From assembly GCF_002159335.1 (NCBI RefSeq), contig NZ_NFHP01000001.1, forward strand, positions 372,001 to 436,000: 64,000 nt of DNA, read 5' to 3'. A program made the position numbers and the translations under genes. The notes below the pieces were generated by a model that worked only from the letters and a program-made list of their open reading frames with translations, was not told the DNA's origin and searched no databases. Shown in pieces: positions 48,031 through 56,732 of the stretch (position 1 is its first letter; each line of letters opens with the position of its first letter). Source of the stretch: Collinsella sp. An7 (GTDB lineage: Bacteria; Actinomycetota; Coriobacteriia; Coriobacteriales; Coriobacteriaceae).

Positions 48031-48948
48031 ATGGACCTGCCCTTCTCGCCCGACGACCTTGCCCATGCCGAGAACTTCCTTGCGCAGGGCGATACCGATC
48101 GCGCCCTGCCCTACCTGCAGGATCTGCGCGATGCCGCGGAGGACTACATCGCGGTGGCGTGTCCCACCACCGATGACACGCAGTACTTCAGCTTTGCCGA
48201 CGAGTTCTCATGGCTCGCGTACCGCCGCGTGGAGAACGACCCGCGCCGTCTGGTGCCGGCGCCGCTGCCCTTTGACCACCTCTATGCCGATCTTGGCTAC
48301 GCCTACATCCGGCAAAACGAGTACACGCTTGCGCGCGACGCGCTCATGCAGGCCGTGCGTTGGGACCCGATGAACTGTGCCCACCGCCTCAACTTGGCCG
48401 AGGTCTTTCATGCGCTCGGCAACGCACAGGAGTGGGCGGCGCTCTCGCATTCGGTGCTCGAGCGGGCGAGCGACCCGGTCTCGGCAGCGCGGGCCTATGC
48501 GAACCTCGGGTGCTTCTTCTTGGACGAGGACGCGAACATCGGCGCGGCGGCGGGTTGCGCGCGCGAGGCGCTGCGCTTGGCCGAGCACGATGCGCTTGCG
48601 GAGCACTTGGCCGAGCGTGTGGCCACCGAGCATCCCGAGGCGGCCGAGCTTTCCGACGCCGAGGCCCGTGGTGCCCTGGAGGCGGCAGGCGTGCCGGCCG
48701 AGCCCAACGCCGAGATGGCGATCTGTCTCATCATGTGCGCCACCGATGCGGCGGCGCAGGGCAAGACCGACGAGGCCACGCGCTTCACCATCCGTGCGCG
48801 CGATCTGGTGGGGGCGCCTGCCGCCAAGGCGCTCATCCAGCTCGTCCGCGAGGCCGATGCCGAGCTCAAGGCCGAACGAGCCGGCGCGGCCGCTGACGCT
48901 GAGGGCGGCTCTGCGCAGGCGGGGGAGGGCGAGGGCCATGCCGAGTAA
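48031..48948 (+). CDS. TPR-repeat protein
   Basis: 305 residues with tetratricopeptide-like helices: YADLGYAYIRQNEYTLARDALMQAVRWDP is one near-consensus unit, and AYANLGCFFL another. The N-terminus DDLAHAENFLAQGDTDRALPYL is also repeat-like. The C-terminus becomes Ala/Glu-rich. ATG 48031 has GGAGG eight bases upstream; the longer frame begins in the repeat element. It overlaps smpB by 11 bases, so the two are coupled, but a role in trans-translation is only inferred. Confidence 0.8.
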   Translation: MDLPFSPDDLAHAENFLAQGDTDRALPYLQDLRDAAEDYIAVACPTTDDTQYFSFADEFSWLAYRRVENDPRRLVPAPLPFDHLYADLGYAYIRQNEYTLARDALMQAVRWDPMNCAHRLNLAEVFHALGNAQEWAALSHSVLERASDPVSAARAYANLGCFFLDEDANIGAAAGCAREALRLAEHDALAEHLAERVATEHPEAAELSDAEARGALEAAGVPAEPNAEMAICLIMCATDAAAQGKTDEATRFTIRARDLVGAPAAKALIQLVREADAELKAERAGAAADAEGGSAQAGEGEGHAE

Positions 48949-49408
48949 GCGCGACCGCAAGACCATCGCCAAGAACCGCTCGGCGCATCACGAGTACTTT
49001 ATCGAGGAGACGTTCGAGTGCGGTGTGGTGCTCACCGGCACCGAGGTCAAGAGCCTGCGCGAGCGCGCGTGCCAGATTACCGATACCTTTGCGCTCATCC
49101 GCGACGGCGAGTGCTGGCTCGTGGGCGTGCACATCCACCCCTACAGCCACGGGAGCATCTTCAACCGCGACCCCGATCGGCGCCGCAAGCTTTTGCTGCA
49201 TCGTCGCCAGATCGACTACCTCGACGGCAAGCTTCGCAACCGCGGTTACGCCCTCGTGCCGCTCGAGCTCTACTTCGACACCAACGGCCGCGTCAAGCTC
49301 ACGCTCGGGCTCGGCCGCGGCAAGAAGCTCTACGACAAGCGCGAGGACATGGCGCGCCGCGACATGGACCGCGAGATCGCCCGCGCCCTCAAGGAGCGCA
49401 GCCGGTAA
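48938..49408 (+). CDS. smpB: SsrA-binding protein SmpB
   Basis: Binds tmRNA and delivers it to stalled ribosomes. The 156-residue protein shows NRSAHHEYFIEETFECGVVLTGTEVKSLR and the C-terminal basic tail GLGRGKKLYDKREDMARRD. ATG 48938 with GGGGGAGGGCGAGGGCC is inside the end of the TPR gene. The ssrA RNA gene was looked for downstream and not found before 49.8 kb; two GGGGAC hairpins lie there instead. Confidence 0.96.
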   Translation: MPSKRDRKTIAKNRSAHHEYFIEETFECGVVLTGTEVKSLRERACQITDTFALIRDGECWLVGVHIHPYSHGSIFNRDPDRRRKLLLHRRQIDYLDGKLRNRGYALVPLELYFDTNGRVKLTLGLGRGKKLYDKREDMARRDMDREIARALKERSR

Positions 49409-49412
49409 CGGC

Positions 49413-49470
49413 GTGACAGTGGGGACAGGTTATGTTGTCACGTGACAATGTAACCTGTCCCCACGGTCAC
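49413..49470. repeat. Two GGGGAC-core hairpins in opposite orientation, copies 8 and 9
   Basis: GTGACA-GTGGGGACAGGTTATG-TTGTCAC (49413-49441) is followed immediately by GTGACAATGTAACCTGTCCCC-AC-GGTCAC (49442-49470), a mirror copy. Together they form a larger palindrome. Confidence 0.82.
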
Positions 49471-49491
49471 GCGGCGGGAAGGGGAAGCACG

Positions 49492-49629
49492 ATGTCCGTA
49501 CGGGGTCATTTTGACGAGTTCTCGATCGGTACGCTTACGGCGCGCAACCGCTTTGTGCGCGCCGCCACCTACGAGAAGGCCGCCGACGCCCAGGGCCGCG
49601 TGACGCCGGAGCTCATACGCATCTGCCGT
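49492..49629 (+). pseudogene. NADH:flavin oxidoreductase (old yellow enzyme), N-terminal fragment
   Basis: About 45 residues, HFDEFSIGTLTARNRFVRAATYEK and TPELIRIC, match the start of OYE-type oxidoreductases. After RALY the similarity ends and the frame continues with unrelated sequence to 49740. The FMN barrel is missing, so it is a remnant. It has an intact ribosome site (GGAAGGGGAAGCACG). It lies beside the double GGGGAC hairpin, as the LysR remnant does beside copy 3. Confidence 0.7.
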
Positions 49630-49817
49630 GCACTTTACCCCTGCGGCTCAGTTCCTGCCATCTTGCGCGCCGCCCACCGGCCCGCGTTTCCGCACGCGGG
49701 GCGTTCTGGTGTTTCCGCCCCGCCGTCGGCATCCGGCTAAATGCATCTGTGCTACTCTCAATAAATACCGCAGGAAGCGGGCCGCATGGCAGCGACCGCT
49801 CAACGAGGGGAGACGTT

Positions 49818-50321
49818 ATGGATCTCACAGCCCTGTTCAAGATGACCTATGGTCTGTACGTGGTCTCGGCCGAGGCGGATGGCCAAAAGGCCGGTTGCAT
49901 CATCAACACCGCCACCCAGGTAACGGCAGAGCCGCCGCGCCTCACGGTCGCGGTGCACAAGGACAACGTTACCACCGGCGTTATCCAGCGCGCGGGCGCC
50001 TTTACGGTCACGGCGCTCGACATGACGGCCGACATGCCCTACATCGGCAACTTCGGGTTCCGCTCGAGCGCCGACTTTGACAAGTTCGAGAAGTACGGTT
50101 GCGAAATCTCCGCGGTGGGCAGCCCCTATTCGCCGGAGCACGTCTGCGCCGTCTTTGCCTGCAAGCTCATCGACACGGTCGACGTGGGCACGCACTTCCT
50201 CTTTGTGGGCGACGTGGTGGATGCGCAGAAGCTCTCCGACGAGGAGCCGCTCACCTACAGCTACTACCACAGCACCCTCAAGGGCAAGACGCCGCCCAAG
50301 GCGAGCTCCTACCAGGGGTAA
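49818..50321 (+). CDS. Flavin reductase domain protein
   Basis: 167 residues, FMN-binding split-barrel. It shows KMTYGLYVVSAEADGQKAGCIINTATQVTAEPPRLTVAVHKDN, the standard flavin reductase opening, and a late HFLFVGDVVDAQKL. Relatives in anaerobes are fused to or paired with rubredoxin and pass electrons from NAD(P)H to rubredoxin. Here rubredoxin is encoded 195 bases downstream with its own promoter candidate. AGGGGAGACGTT precedes ATG 49818. Likely role in oxygen or peroxide detoxification. Confidence 0.9.
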   Translation: MDLTALFKMTYGLYVVSAEADGQKAGCIINTATQVTAEPPRLTVAVHKDNVTTGVIQRAGAFTVTALDMTADMPYIGNFGFRSSADFDKFEKYGCEISAVGSPYSPEHVCAVFACKLIDTVDVGTHFLFVGDVVDAQKLSDEEPLTYSYYHSTLKGKTPPKASSYQG

Positions 50322-50453
50322 CGTCGGGGACGTTGCTGGCTCGCCGCCGCCGTGCGCGCTTATCAGCAGCCGCTTCCCGGCCCCTGCCGGGCCTCAGATA
50401 TGCATCTAGTTCTGTAGCATATATGGATGCGCGACAGTTGCCCGAGCGAGTGT

Positions 50454-50480
50454 TTGAGAACGTGTCGGGATGGCTATACT
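50454..50480 (+). promoter_or_regulatory. Candidate rubredoxin promoter
   Basis: TTGAGA and TATACT lie 15 bases apart, 36 bases before the rubredoxin start. Spacing is short, but the -10 box is good. Confidence 0.4.
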
Positions 50481-50516
50481 AGCGATACCGTTTCATCGCC
50501 ACTGAAAGGAAGTACC

Positions 50517-50660
50517 ATGGCTGACGAGAAGAAGACCTACAAGTTCGTGTGCGTCGTCTGCGGCTACGAGGTCGAGGTCGACACTCCGGAGCTCCCCGAG
50601 GACTACGTCTGCCCCGTGTGCGGCGTCGGCCCGGATCAGTTTGAGCTCGTTGAGGAGTAG
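50517..50660 (+). CDS. Rubredoxin
   Basis: 47-residue electron carrier with iron bound by four Cys: FVCVVCGYE and [17 protein letters not shown] 50517 has GAAAGGAAGTACC upstream. It is slightly shorter than usual rubredoxin (50-54). Probable partner of the flavin reductase just upstream and perhaps of the superoxide reductase at 60.3 kb. A strong terminator follows. Confidence 0.94.
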   Translation: MADEKKTYKFVCVVCGYEVEVDTPELPEDYVCPVCGVGPDQFELVEE

Positions 50661-50695
50661 CGCCTTCAGCACAGCGCGCAACTTTGCGCACAAGG

Positions 50696-50728
50696 CGCCC
50701 CGGTTCCCCGCGAACCGGGGCGTTTTTT
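50696..50728 (+). terminator. Terminator after rubredoxin
   Basis: CGCCCCGGTTC, loop CCCGC, GAACCGGGGCG, then six T residues. Confidence 0.94.
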
Positions 50729-50799
50729 GTATCGCGGGCTCGCGGCGGGCAGTGCGCCTTCGGGCTCCGCCTCAGCGCGCTTTCGGGCCTCACCCCGGA

Positions 50800-51300
50800 A
50801 CTCGTTGGTGACGACCTGCGATGCAACTTGTTAACGACCTGCGATACAACTTACTAACGACTCGGATTTTGCTGCAGTTTGTCAATCATGCCGTCAAAAT
50901 GTGCCGCTCCTTTGACGGACTGCTTCAGAATGTAGGCCCGCGTCAAAATTGCTCTGCGGCTTGTAAAGCCATCGAGCCACATGGCCCCCTTGATTGACGA
51001 TCTGCGATGCAACTCGGCGACATCTCGCGTTATGGTGCGGATCGTCAATCTATCGAGCTACATAGCTCCCTTGTTTGACGACTTGCGATGCAACTTTGGC
51101 GGCATTTCATGTTGTACTGCAGATTGTCAATCGGGGCCTCCGGTTAATCGGTGTCTCTGGTGCGTTTCCCCATCATTCGACAATTTGAATTGACAATCTG
51201 CGCTCAAACTTTCGACATGCCCTGGATTGCATCGCAATTTGTCAAACAGGTAGCGTAATGCCACGGATTCTTTGCTGATCTGAGGCGCAACTTCTCCCTG
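50800..51300. repeat. Intergenic repeat field built from TTGACGAYCTGCGATGCAACT units
   Basis: GACGACCTGCGATGCAACTT-type words occur at 50811, 50836 (variant), 50994 and 51077, and inverted near 51227. Two adjacent units of about 80 bases (about 50970-51050 and 51050-51136) share ATCGAGCYACATRGCYCCCTTG followed by TTGACGA, and each ends with GATCGTCAA or GATTGTCAA, so unit ends are inverted. No ORF with family features lies in this 800-base gap. Confidence 0.7.
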
Positions 51301-51462
51301 CATTGTTTCATCCCCGCGACGCCTCGGGTTCTGCAGCGGCCTGTCAAACAGGAGAGTGAGCGCACGTGGCGACCGATCCCTGCTACGTGTTCGACTGTCT
51401 GCTATGTAGGCTCCGGCCCCAGCGCATGAGCGCGCGTGCCAAACGTTGCGCGGGCTGCCTCT

Positions 51463-52578
51463 TCAGTGTGTTTGAGTCTTCTTGTCGAACTGTGCCCAAG
51501 TTTTGTGCCACTGGAGGGCTCGTGAGCTGTCTTGGGGGATGCCCGCAGTTCTGAGCAGGTGATGGAGGCGAGCAGGATGGGAGAGGTCATCGTACGTGAA
51601 GCGTAGGACGGGATACCCAAGGAGTGTCAGACGGCTCTCGCGCTGCCGCTCGCGCACAAGAACCGCGACGGCATCTTCTCCGTTGGTGAGGTCTGGGTCG
51701 TGGTTTTTTGCCATACCATCAAATTCTCCGATGAGATTGCGCCCATCGGGGAGGCGCCAGAAAAAGTCAACGCGCAGTACATGGTTTTGGTCGCAAGGGT
51801 CGGTAAACGTTACCTGAAGGTCGGGGAGGTCATACCCGTTGGCAATGAGAAACGCTCGCACGCGCGACTCCCCGCCGCTCTCTGCACGGGCATCCGCGAA
51901 CCGAAGAATAAACCTTGCTCGCGCCGCTCCGTCGCGCCGCTGGCAGGCATGCTCGACCTCGGCGAGGAATGAGGGGACTTCGTTGGAGTTTTGAGCGTGA
52001 AGCGCCGAATCCATCACAGCGAGTGCGTAGCTGAAGGGTGCTTGTCGGAGCACCTCGCCCACGGCATGTGGGAGGCTGAGGACGCGAATGCCATCGTTTG
52101 TCTCGACGCGGTCGCTTGGATAGGGACTTCTGCTGATGACGGGGTCGGGAGGACTCGGCTGCCGTTTGGAGATGATGGGAAGTTCTTCGAGAAGGGGATA
52201 GGGGACCTCAATGCCCCACGACAGTGCGGCCGCCCACGAACGGAACGTCCACGTAGGGTGCAATCTTCCTAGGCCGTGCATGAGGTGAAAGGCTTGTTCT
52301 CTCGGATTGAGCTCCCGCCAGTAGGAAGGACGTACGTACAGCCCGGGTGCCGGCGAGAGGCAATACTGTTGCTGGGTGCGTCGCATAAAGGCGCGTGCGA
52401 GCGCATCCCCGCTGGCGATGGCACAGTGGTGTTGGGCCTCTGCCGCGTCGAGGGCGGAATCGAGTTTGCCCTGCAGCGCCGTGGCTGCGGGCTGACGCCC
52501 GTCGGCCACCGGGCCATGCGCCGCGCTGATGGACGCTGCGTTCCCGAGCCCGGCACCCATAGCTTGTGGGGTGCTCAT
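51463..52578 (-). CDS. AbiEi-like / DUF559-type nuclease-fold protein
   Basis: 371 residues. The middle (LYVRPSYWRELNPREQAFHLMHGLGRLHPTW) is like the N-terminal domain of AbiEi-type antitoxin proteins. The C-terminal 120 residues, with VDFFWRLPDGRNLIGEFDG and ERQRESRLTLLGYPVLRFTYDDL, resemble the small endonuclease-like fold (DUF559/Vsr-like) with an Asp-Glu-Asp pattern. ATG 52578 overlaps the upstream stop as ATGA, so it is coupled to the preceding gene. Such proteins are common singletons in Actinobacteria, and a defence or toxin-antitoxin role is plausible but unproved. Confidence 0.65.
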   Translation of the reverse strand: MSTPQAMGAGLGNAASISAAHGPVADGRQPAATALQGKLDSALDAAEAQHHCAIASGDALARAFMRRTQQQYCLSPAPGLYVRPSYWRELNPREQAFHLMHGLGRLHPTWTFRSWAAALSWGIEVPYPLLEELPIISKRQPSPPDPVISRSPYPSDRVETNDGIRVLSLPHAVGEVLRQAPFSYALAVMDSALHAQNSNEVPSFLAEVEHACQRRDGAARARFILRFADARAESGGESRVRAFLIANGYDLPDLQVTFTDPCDQNHVLRVDFFWRLPDGRNLIGEFDGMAKNHDPDLTNGEDAVAVLVRERQRESRLTLLGYPVLRFTYDDLSHPARLHHLLRTAGIPQDSSRALQWHKTWAQFDKKTQTH

Positions 52579-53450
52579 AGCTCAATGGGAATGGTGGTGG
52601 TGTGCCGGTAGCGTCCGTCGATGCCGATGAGGTCGCGGAGCATGCGCAAGAAGAAGCTCGCCTGTGCGGCATCGGGCCTAAGCTGGGTGTCCTCGGGGTG
52701 CACAAAGCCCGGTCCGTCGACGGCGGTCTCGTGGGCGGGTGCGCGGTCGTAGAGGTGGCACGAGCCGACAGGCGTCCACGGGCCGGCGGCGCGCGCGATG
52801 CGCATGCCAATCGTCCCGTCGCGCCACTGCTCTTTGCGGCACAGCACGGGGTCGAGAACGTCGTACCGGTGGCCGTCACGCACGTCGGCCAGCGCGCAGA
52901 TGCCGGTCTCGCGGTCTTTGTAGAGGATCTCAAAGCGTGAGAAAAACTGCGAGTCCGCGATGCGCCTGAGCCGGGCGAGCTGTGCGCCGTCAACGTCTGC
53001 CGGGTGGGCGACAAACTGCTCGAGGGGCGTCCGCCCCGCAAAGAACGCAAAGTCGAAGAGCACCCAGTCGGTAAAGAGCAGCGCGAGGGTTTGGTTGTCG
53101 AGAAAGGGCTCCTCGTCGTACAAAAAGGCAGGGCGCACAAAGTCGAGGAAGACCTCGTTGGCAGGTTCGAGCAACAGAGCCTTGTGCGCCTGCCAGTACC
53201 GGCTGACGGCATCGATATCCTCGACGGGGCATGCGTCCTGCGCAGCTTGTCCGCGCCCGCGTTCGCTGCCGGGGGCGTGTTCGTCCATCGCGTCTCTCTC
53301 AGGCGTGCGTCTGGTGCCACGCGCTATCTGGGGCGGCCTGCCCTGCGGTCGCATCGGACATCCAGAATCCTTGGCGTGCCCGACCTCTGCGGGCACCTGC
53401 TCTCGGCATTCGGTCGATTCAATCTCTGACTGTGCAACTGCTGCGCTCAT
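52575..53450 (-). CDS. Conserved hypothetical protein upstream of the nuclease-fold gene
   Basis: About 291 residues. The first 80 are low-complexity; the ordered part starts near VSRYWQAHKALLLEPANEVFLDFVRPAFLYDEEPFLD and includes LFTDWVLFDFAFFAGRTPLEQFV and SQFFSRFEILYKDRETG. I do not recognise a family. ATG 53450 follows GAGAGGGAGACGACG. ATG 53288, with GAGAGAGACGCG, would drop the low-complexity part and is possible. The first in-frame ATG (53513) lies inside the TCTRACC array and is rejected. It overlaps the nuclease-fold gene by four bases. Confidence 0.6.
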   Translation of the reverse strand: MSAAVAQSEIESTECREQVPAEVGHAKDSGCPMRPQGRPPQIARGTRRTPERDAMDEHAPGSERGRGQAAQDACPVEDIDAVSRYWQAHKALLLEPANEVFLDFVRPAFLYDEEPFLDNQTLALLFTDWVLFDFAFFAGRTPLEQFVAHPADVDGAQLARLRRIADSQFFSRFEILYKDRETGICALADVRDGHRYDVLDPVLCRKEQWRDGTIGMRIARAAGPWTPVGSCHLYDRAPAHETAVDGPGFVHPEDTQLRPDAAQASFFLRMLRDLIGIDGRYRHTTTIPIEL

Positions 53451-53512
53451 CGTCGTCTCCCTCTCGCCGGTCTCCGCATTCACTGCGGCATGAGCCGAGC
53501 GTAAGGGGCGCA

Positions 53513-53595
53513 TCTAACCGTTTTCTGACCGTTTCTTGCACGGGTCTGACCAAAATCTAACCAGGATTCTGCGTTTTCTAACCGGGCAGGTCAGA
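53513..53595 (-). promoter_or_regulatory. Phased array of TCTRACC boxes upstream of the 53450 operon
   Basis: TCTAACC/TCTGACC boxes start at 53513, 53524, 53545, 53556 and 53577, and one inverted box (GGTCAGA) at 53589. Distances are 11, 21, 11, 21 and 12 bases, i.e. whole helical turns, so all lie on one face of the DNA. Direct repeats 11 bases apart are typical of OmpR/PhoB-type regulators. The array ends 63 bases before the start codon of the leftward operon. Confidence 0.6.
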
Positions 53596-53776
53596 GAGGG
53601 CGTTTTACGGGTGCAGAGGGGGAGGTGCGGTGTGGGAGGCCGTCAAACCTCCTCGGCATCTTCATAATTGAGAGAGTGGTCCGTCATGCTTGCTTTCGCT
53701 ACGCGCATCCGCGTCAAGGCGAGAGAGCGATGCGTCATGCCCGCTCTCGCCATGTACAGCTCCACCAAGTCTGCCG

Positions 53777-54259
53777 CTACGATTTGGTCTCCATGCGCGC
53801 GTGGCACTTGGGGCAGGTGACGATGATCTTGCCCTTGCCGCGCGGCACGGCGAGCATGGTGCCGCAGTTGGGGCACTTGAGGAAGGCCTTCTCCTTGCGC
53901 TCCTTCCACATCTTCTTGACGGTACGGGCTTGGCGCTTAAGGTCGTCGGCGCTCGACCGGCCGCAACGTGCGCTCGAGGCGCCGCTACGGCTACTAGAAG
54001 CGCCGGACGGTCCGCCAAACGACTTCCCGATGCCCGGGATGCGCGCCATGATGCGGCGGAAGGCGTCGTTTTCTTGGTTGCGCGCGGCTGAGTTCTTGGA
54101 AAACGCGCGCAGCAGGGCCAAGATGAGCACAGCGAGCGCCACATACGAGACGGCCGTTACGCGAAAGATGGTTCCCACGAGGGCGAGCACCACGCCCAGG
54201 CCGCCAAGCGCAGCCGAAAGATCGTCGACACCGTGGCGTCCGTTCATGAAGTTCTGCAT
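53777..54259 (-). CDS. Membrane protein with C-terminal zinc ribbon
   Basis: 160 residues. Two hydrophobic helices lie near residues 14-50 (LSAALGGLGVVLALVGTIF, VSYVALAVLILALLRAF). A basic, Ser-rich linker leads to a zinc ribbon at the end: FLKCPNCGTMLAVPRGKGKIIVTCPKCHARM. Predicted to hold nucleic acid or protein partners at the membrane; function unknown. AGAAAGGCTCTCAGC precedes ATG 54259. Monocistronic. Confidence 0.8.
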   Translation of the reverse strand: MQNFMNGRHGVDDLSAALGGLGVVLALVGTIFRVTAVSYVALAVLILALLRAFSKNSAARNQENDAFRRIMARIPGIGKSFGGPSGASSSRSGASSARCGRSSADDLKRQARTVKKMWKERKEKAFLKCPNCGTMLAVPRGKGKIIVTCPKCHARMETKS

Positions 54260-54506
54260 GCTGAGAGCCTTTCTAGCAAGAGTTTGACCAAGCGTTCATA
54301 CCCAATCGCGGGCGGCCTATCCGCGAGCGGGGAAGTGCCACGTCCAAAGGAGGCGCCGGCGCGGCAAGCCGGGGCAGTGCGTAGGCGCAGGGCATCAACG
54401 ACGACCGGTAGACTGACGCACCCGCATTATAGGCGCCCAGGCTAACACCAACCTGTCCCAAGTCGTCGTCCTCCGCCCCCCGGGCCGCCCATCCAGCGAA
54501 CGCCTT

Positions 54507-55322
54507 TCAGTACCTGCCGCGGAGCGCGTACCAGCCGGCGCGCTCCTCCACCTCGAGGGGCACGCCAAAGAGCTCGGAGAGCGTCTCGTCGCGCATGAGC
54601 TCGCGCTTGGGGCCGTCGGCAAAGATCTGCGCGTCTTTGATGAGCAGCACGCGCTCGATGGCGGGGATGATGTCCTCGGGGTAGTGCGTCACCAGCACAA
54701 TCGACCGGCCCTCGGCGGCAAGCAGGCTCATCGTCTCGCGCACGTGGTACATCCCCTCGGGGTCGAGCCCCGTGCACGGCTCGTCAAAGATGAGGATCCG
54801 GGGATCGCTCATGAGCTCTCGCGCCACGAGCACGCGGCGGACCTGCCCGGTTGAGAGGGTCATCACGTCGCGGTCGGCGAGGCTTGCGATGCCGAGCCGG
54901 TCGAGGGCCTCGAGGGCCCGCGGCCGCGCATCGTCCGGAATCTGGGCGTGCTTGGGGAGTCCGAGCGACCCAAAGAGCCCGCCCATGACGATCTCGTCCA
55001 CCGGCAGGTGCACGCGCACCTGGTCGTGCATGGTGGCCGAGACGATACCGAGCGCGCGCTTGATATCGGTGAGGAGCGGTCGTGCCTGCCCGCGGAAGCG
55101 CACGGGCGGCTCGTCGCGATGCAGGGGAAAGACCTCGCGCGTGAGCAGCTGGATAAAGGTTGACTTGCCGGCACCGTTGGGGCCGAGGAGCGCCACGTGC
55201 TCGCCCTCGGCGAGGTCAAAACTTTCCACCGAGAGGATGGTGCGTCCCGCGCGCACCACCTGGGCGTCGCGGATCTGAAAGAGCGGGGTGGCCGCATCGC
55301 GTGCAGCGGGGGTATCCATCAT
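54507..55322 (-). CDS. ABC transporter ATP-binding protein
   Basis: 271 residues, a single ABC ATPase domain: Walker A LLGPNGAGKST, signature TLSTGQVRRVLVARELM, Walker B ILIFDEPCTGLDP and H-loop VTHYPEDI. The signature is LSTGQ rather than LSGGQ, as in ModF/YlmA-like stand-alone ATPases. No permease or binding protein is adjacent. ATG 55322 with GAGG five bases upstream. Might act in regulation or with an unlinked permease. Confidence 0.85.
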   Translation of the reverse strand: MMDTPAARDAATPLFQIRDAQVVRAGRTILSVESFDLAEGEHVALLGPNGAGKSTFIQLLTREVFPLHRDEPPVRFRGQARPLLTDIKRALGIVSATMHDQVRVHLPVDEIVMGGLFGSLGLPKHAQIPDDARPRALEALDRLGIASLADRDVMTLSTGQVRRVLVARELMSDPRILIFDEPCTGLDPEGMYHVRETMSLLAAEGRSIVLVTHYPEDIIPAIERVLLIKDAQIFADGPKRELMRDETLSELFGVPLEVEERAGWYALRGRY

Positions 55323-55461
55323 GGGGACCTCGATTCTCGGCGGTGGCCGAACCCCCGCTCGCATCGTCGTTGATGGTATGCTACTTTACTACATTAAAGT
55401 TCACCACGGGTGCGGCCCGGGGCGTCGGCACCGGGCGACTTTGCAGCGATAGGGGGCGCCC

Positions 55462-56682
55462 ATGCCGGAGATGCTCACGCTCGATGCCTTTGAAGAGGCT
55501 TCGGAGAAGGTCAAAGAGGTAACGCAGGAGACCAAGCTCGTCGAGAGCCCGTTCTTCTCTGAGCAGAGCGGCAACCGCGTGTGGCTCAAGCCCGAGAACA
55601 TGCAGCGTACGGGCGCCTACAAGGTGCGCGGCGCCTACTACAAGATCAGCACCCTCACCCCCGAGGAGCTCGGCCGCGGCATCATCACGGCGAGCGCCGG
55701 CAACCATGCGCAGGGCGTCGCCTTTGCGGCCACGCGCGCCGGGGCCCGCTCGGTGGTGGTCATGCCCACCACCACGCCCCTCATCAAGGTCGAGCGCACC
55801 AAGGGCTACGGTGCCGAGGTGGTGCTCTCGGGCGATGTGTACGACGAGGCCTGCGATTACGCCCTCGAGCTTGCCGAGCGTGAAGGCCTCACCTTTATTC
55901 ACCCGTTCAACGACCCCGTGGTCGCTACGGGGCAGGGCACCATCGCCATGGAGATCGTCCAGGAGCTGCCGCTCGTCGACACCATTCTCGTGCCCGTGGG
56001 CGGCGGTGGCCTGGCCTGCGGCGTGGCGACCTTTGCCAAGCTCTACAACCCTAAGATCCGCGTGATCGGCGTGGAGCCTGAGGGCGCGGCCTGCCTTACC
56101 GCCTCGCTCGAGGCCGGACACGTGGTCAAGCTCCCCTCGGCGAGCACCATCGCCGATGGCACCGCGGTGCTCGAGTGCGGTGACCGGGTCTTTCCCTATT
56201 TGCAGCAGAACCTCGACGAGGTCATCACGGTGCCGGACGACGAGCTCATCGTGGCCTTCCTCGACATGGTCGAGAACCATAAGATGATCGTGGAGAACTC
56301 GGGTCTGCTCACGGTGGCCGCCCTCAAGCACCTGCCGGCCGAGAACCGCCGCGTGGTCTCGATCCTTTCGGGCGGCAACATGGACGTCATCACCATGTCG
56401 AGCGTGGTGCAGCACGGGCTCATCCAGCGCGGCCGCATCTTTACCGTGAGCGTGCTTTTGCCCGACCGCCCGGGCATGCTCGTCAAGGTGGCGAGCGTGA
56501 TTGCAGGGCAGAACGGCAACGTGATCAAGCTCGAGCATAACCAGTTTGTGAGCACCAACCGCAACGCGGCGGTGGAGCTGCGCGTGACCATCGAGGCCTA
56601 TGGCGAGGACCACAAGCGCGAGATTGTCGGCGCGCTCACCGAGGCGGGGTTTGCGCCGACCATCGTGCAGACGGCGCTGTAG
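55462..56682 (+). CDS. ilvA: Threonine ammonia-lyase (threonine dehydratase)
   Basis: PLP enzyme converting threonine to 2-oxobutanoate and ammonia. The 406-residue product has the PLP-lysine motif KPENMQRTGAYKVRGAYYKI, the substrate loop ASAGNHAQGVA and the phosphate-binding GGGGLACG (here PVGGGGLACG). A single C-terminal ACT domain (VSVLLPDRPGMLVKVASVI) fits the catabolic/TIGR01127-type form rather than the long biosynthetic one with two. It could feed isoleucine synthesis or fermentation. Monocistronic. Confidence 0.92.
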   Translation: MPEMLTLDAFEEASEKVKEVTQETKLVESPFFSEQSGNRVWLKPENMQRTGAYKVRGAYYKISTLTPEELGRGIITASAGNHAQGVAFAATRAGARSVVVMPTTTPLIKVERTKGYGAEVVLSGDVYDEACDYALELAEREGLTFIHPFNDPVVATGQGTIAMEIVQELPLVDTILVPVGGGGLACGVATFAKLYNPKIRVIGVEPEGAACLTASLEAGHVVKLPSASTIADGTAVLECGDRVFPYLQQNLDEVITVPDDELIVAFLDMVENHKMIVENSGLLTVAALKHLPAENRRVVSILSGGNMDVITMSSVVQHGLIQRGRIFTVSVLLPDRPGMLVKVASVIAGQNGNVIKLEHNQFVSTNRNAAVELRVTIEAYGEDHKREIVGALTEAGFAPTIVQTAL

Positions 56683-56732
56683 GGGCGTTTGCCGGGGCGA
56701 GGCGGCAGAAAGAGGCGGCAGATTGGCTGGGA

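Noticed and set aside
49409-49817. tmRNA (ssrA) gene after smpB
   Set aside because: No tRNA-like ends or tag-coding frame recognised; the space holds the double hairpin and an oxidoreductase remnant.
50800-51300. CRISPR array
   Set aside because: Repeats recur but spacing is irregular, copies are inverted as well as direct, and no cas genes are near.
53451-53513. Upstream start at 53513 for the unknown protein
   Set aside because: It would place the start codon inside the phased TCTRACC array; ATG 53450 has a ribosome site.
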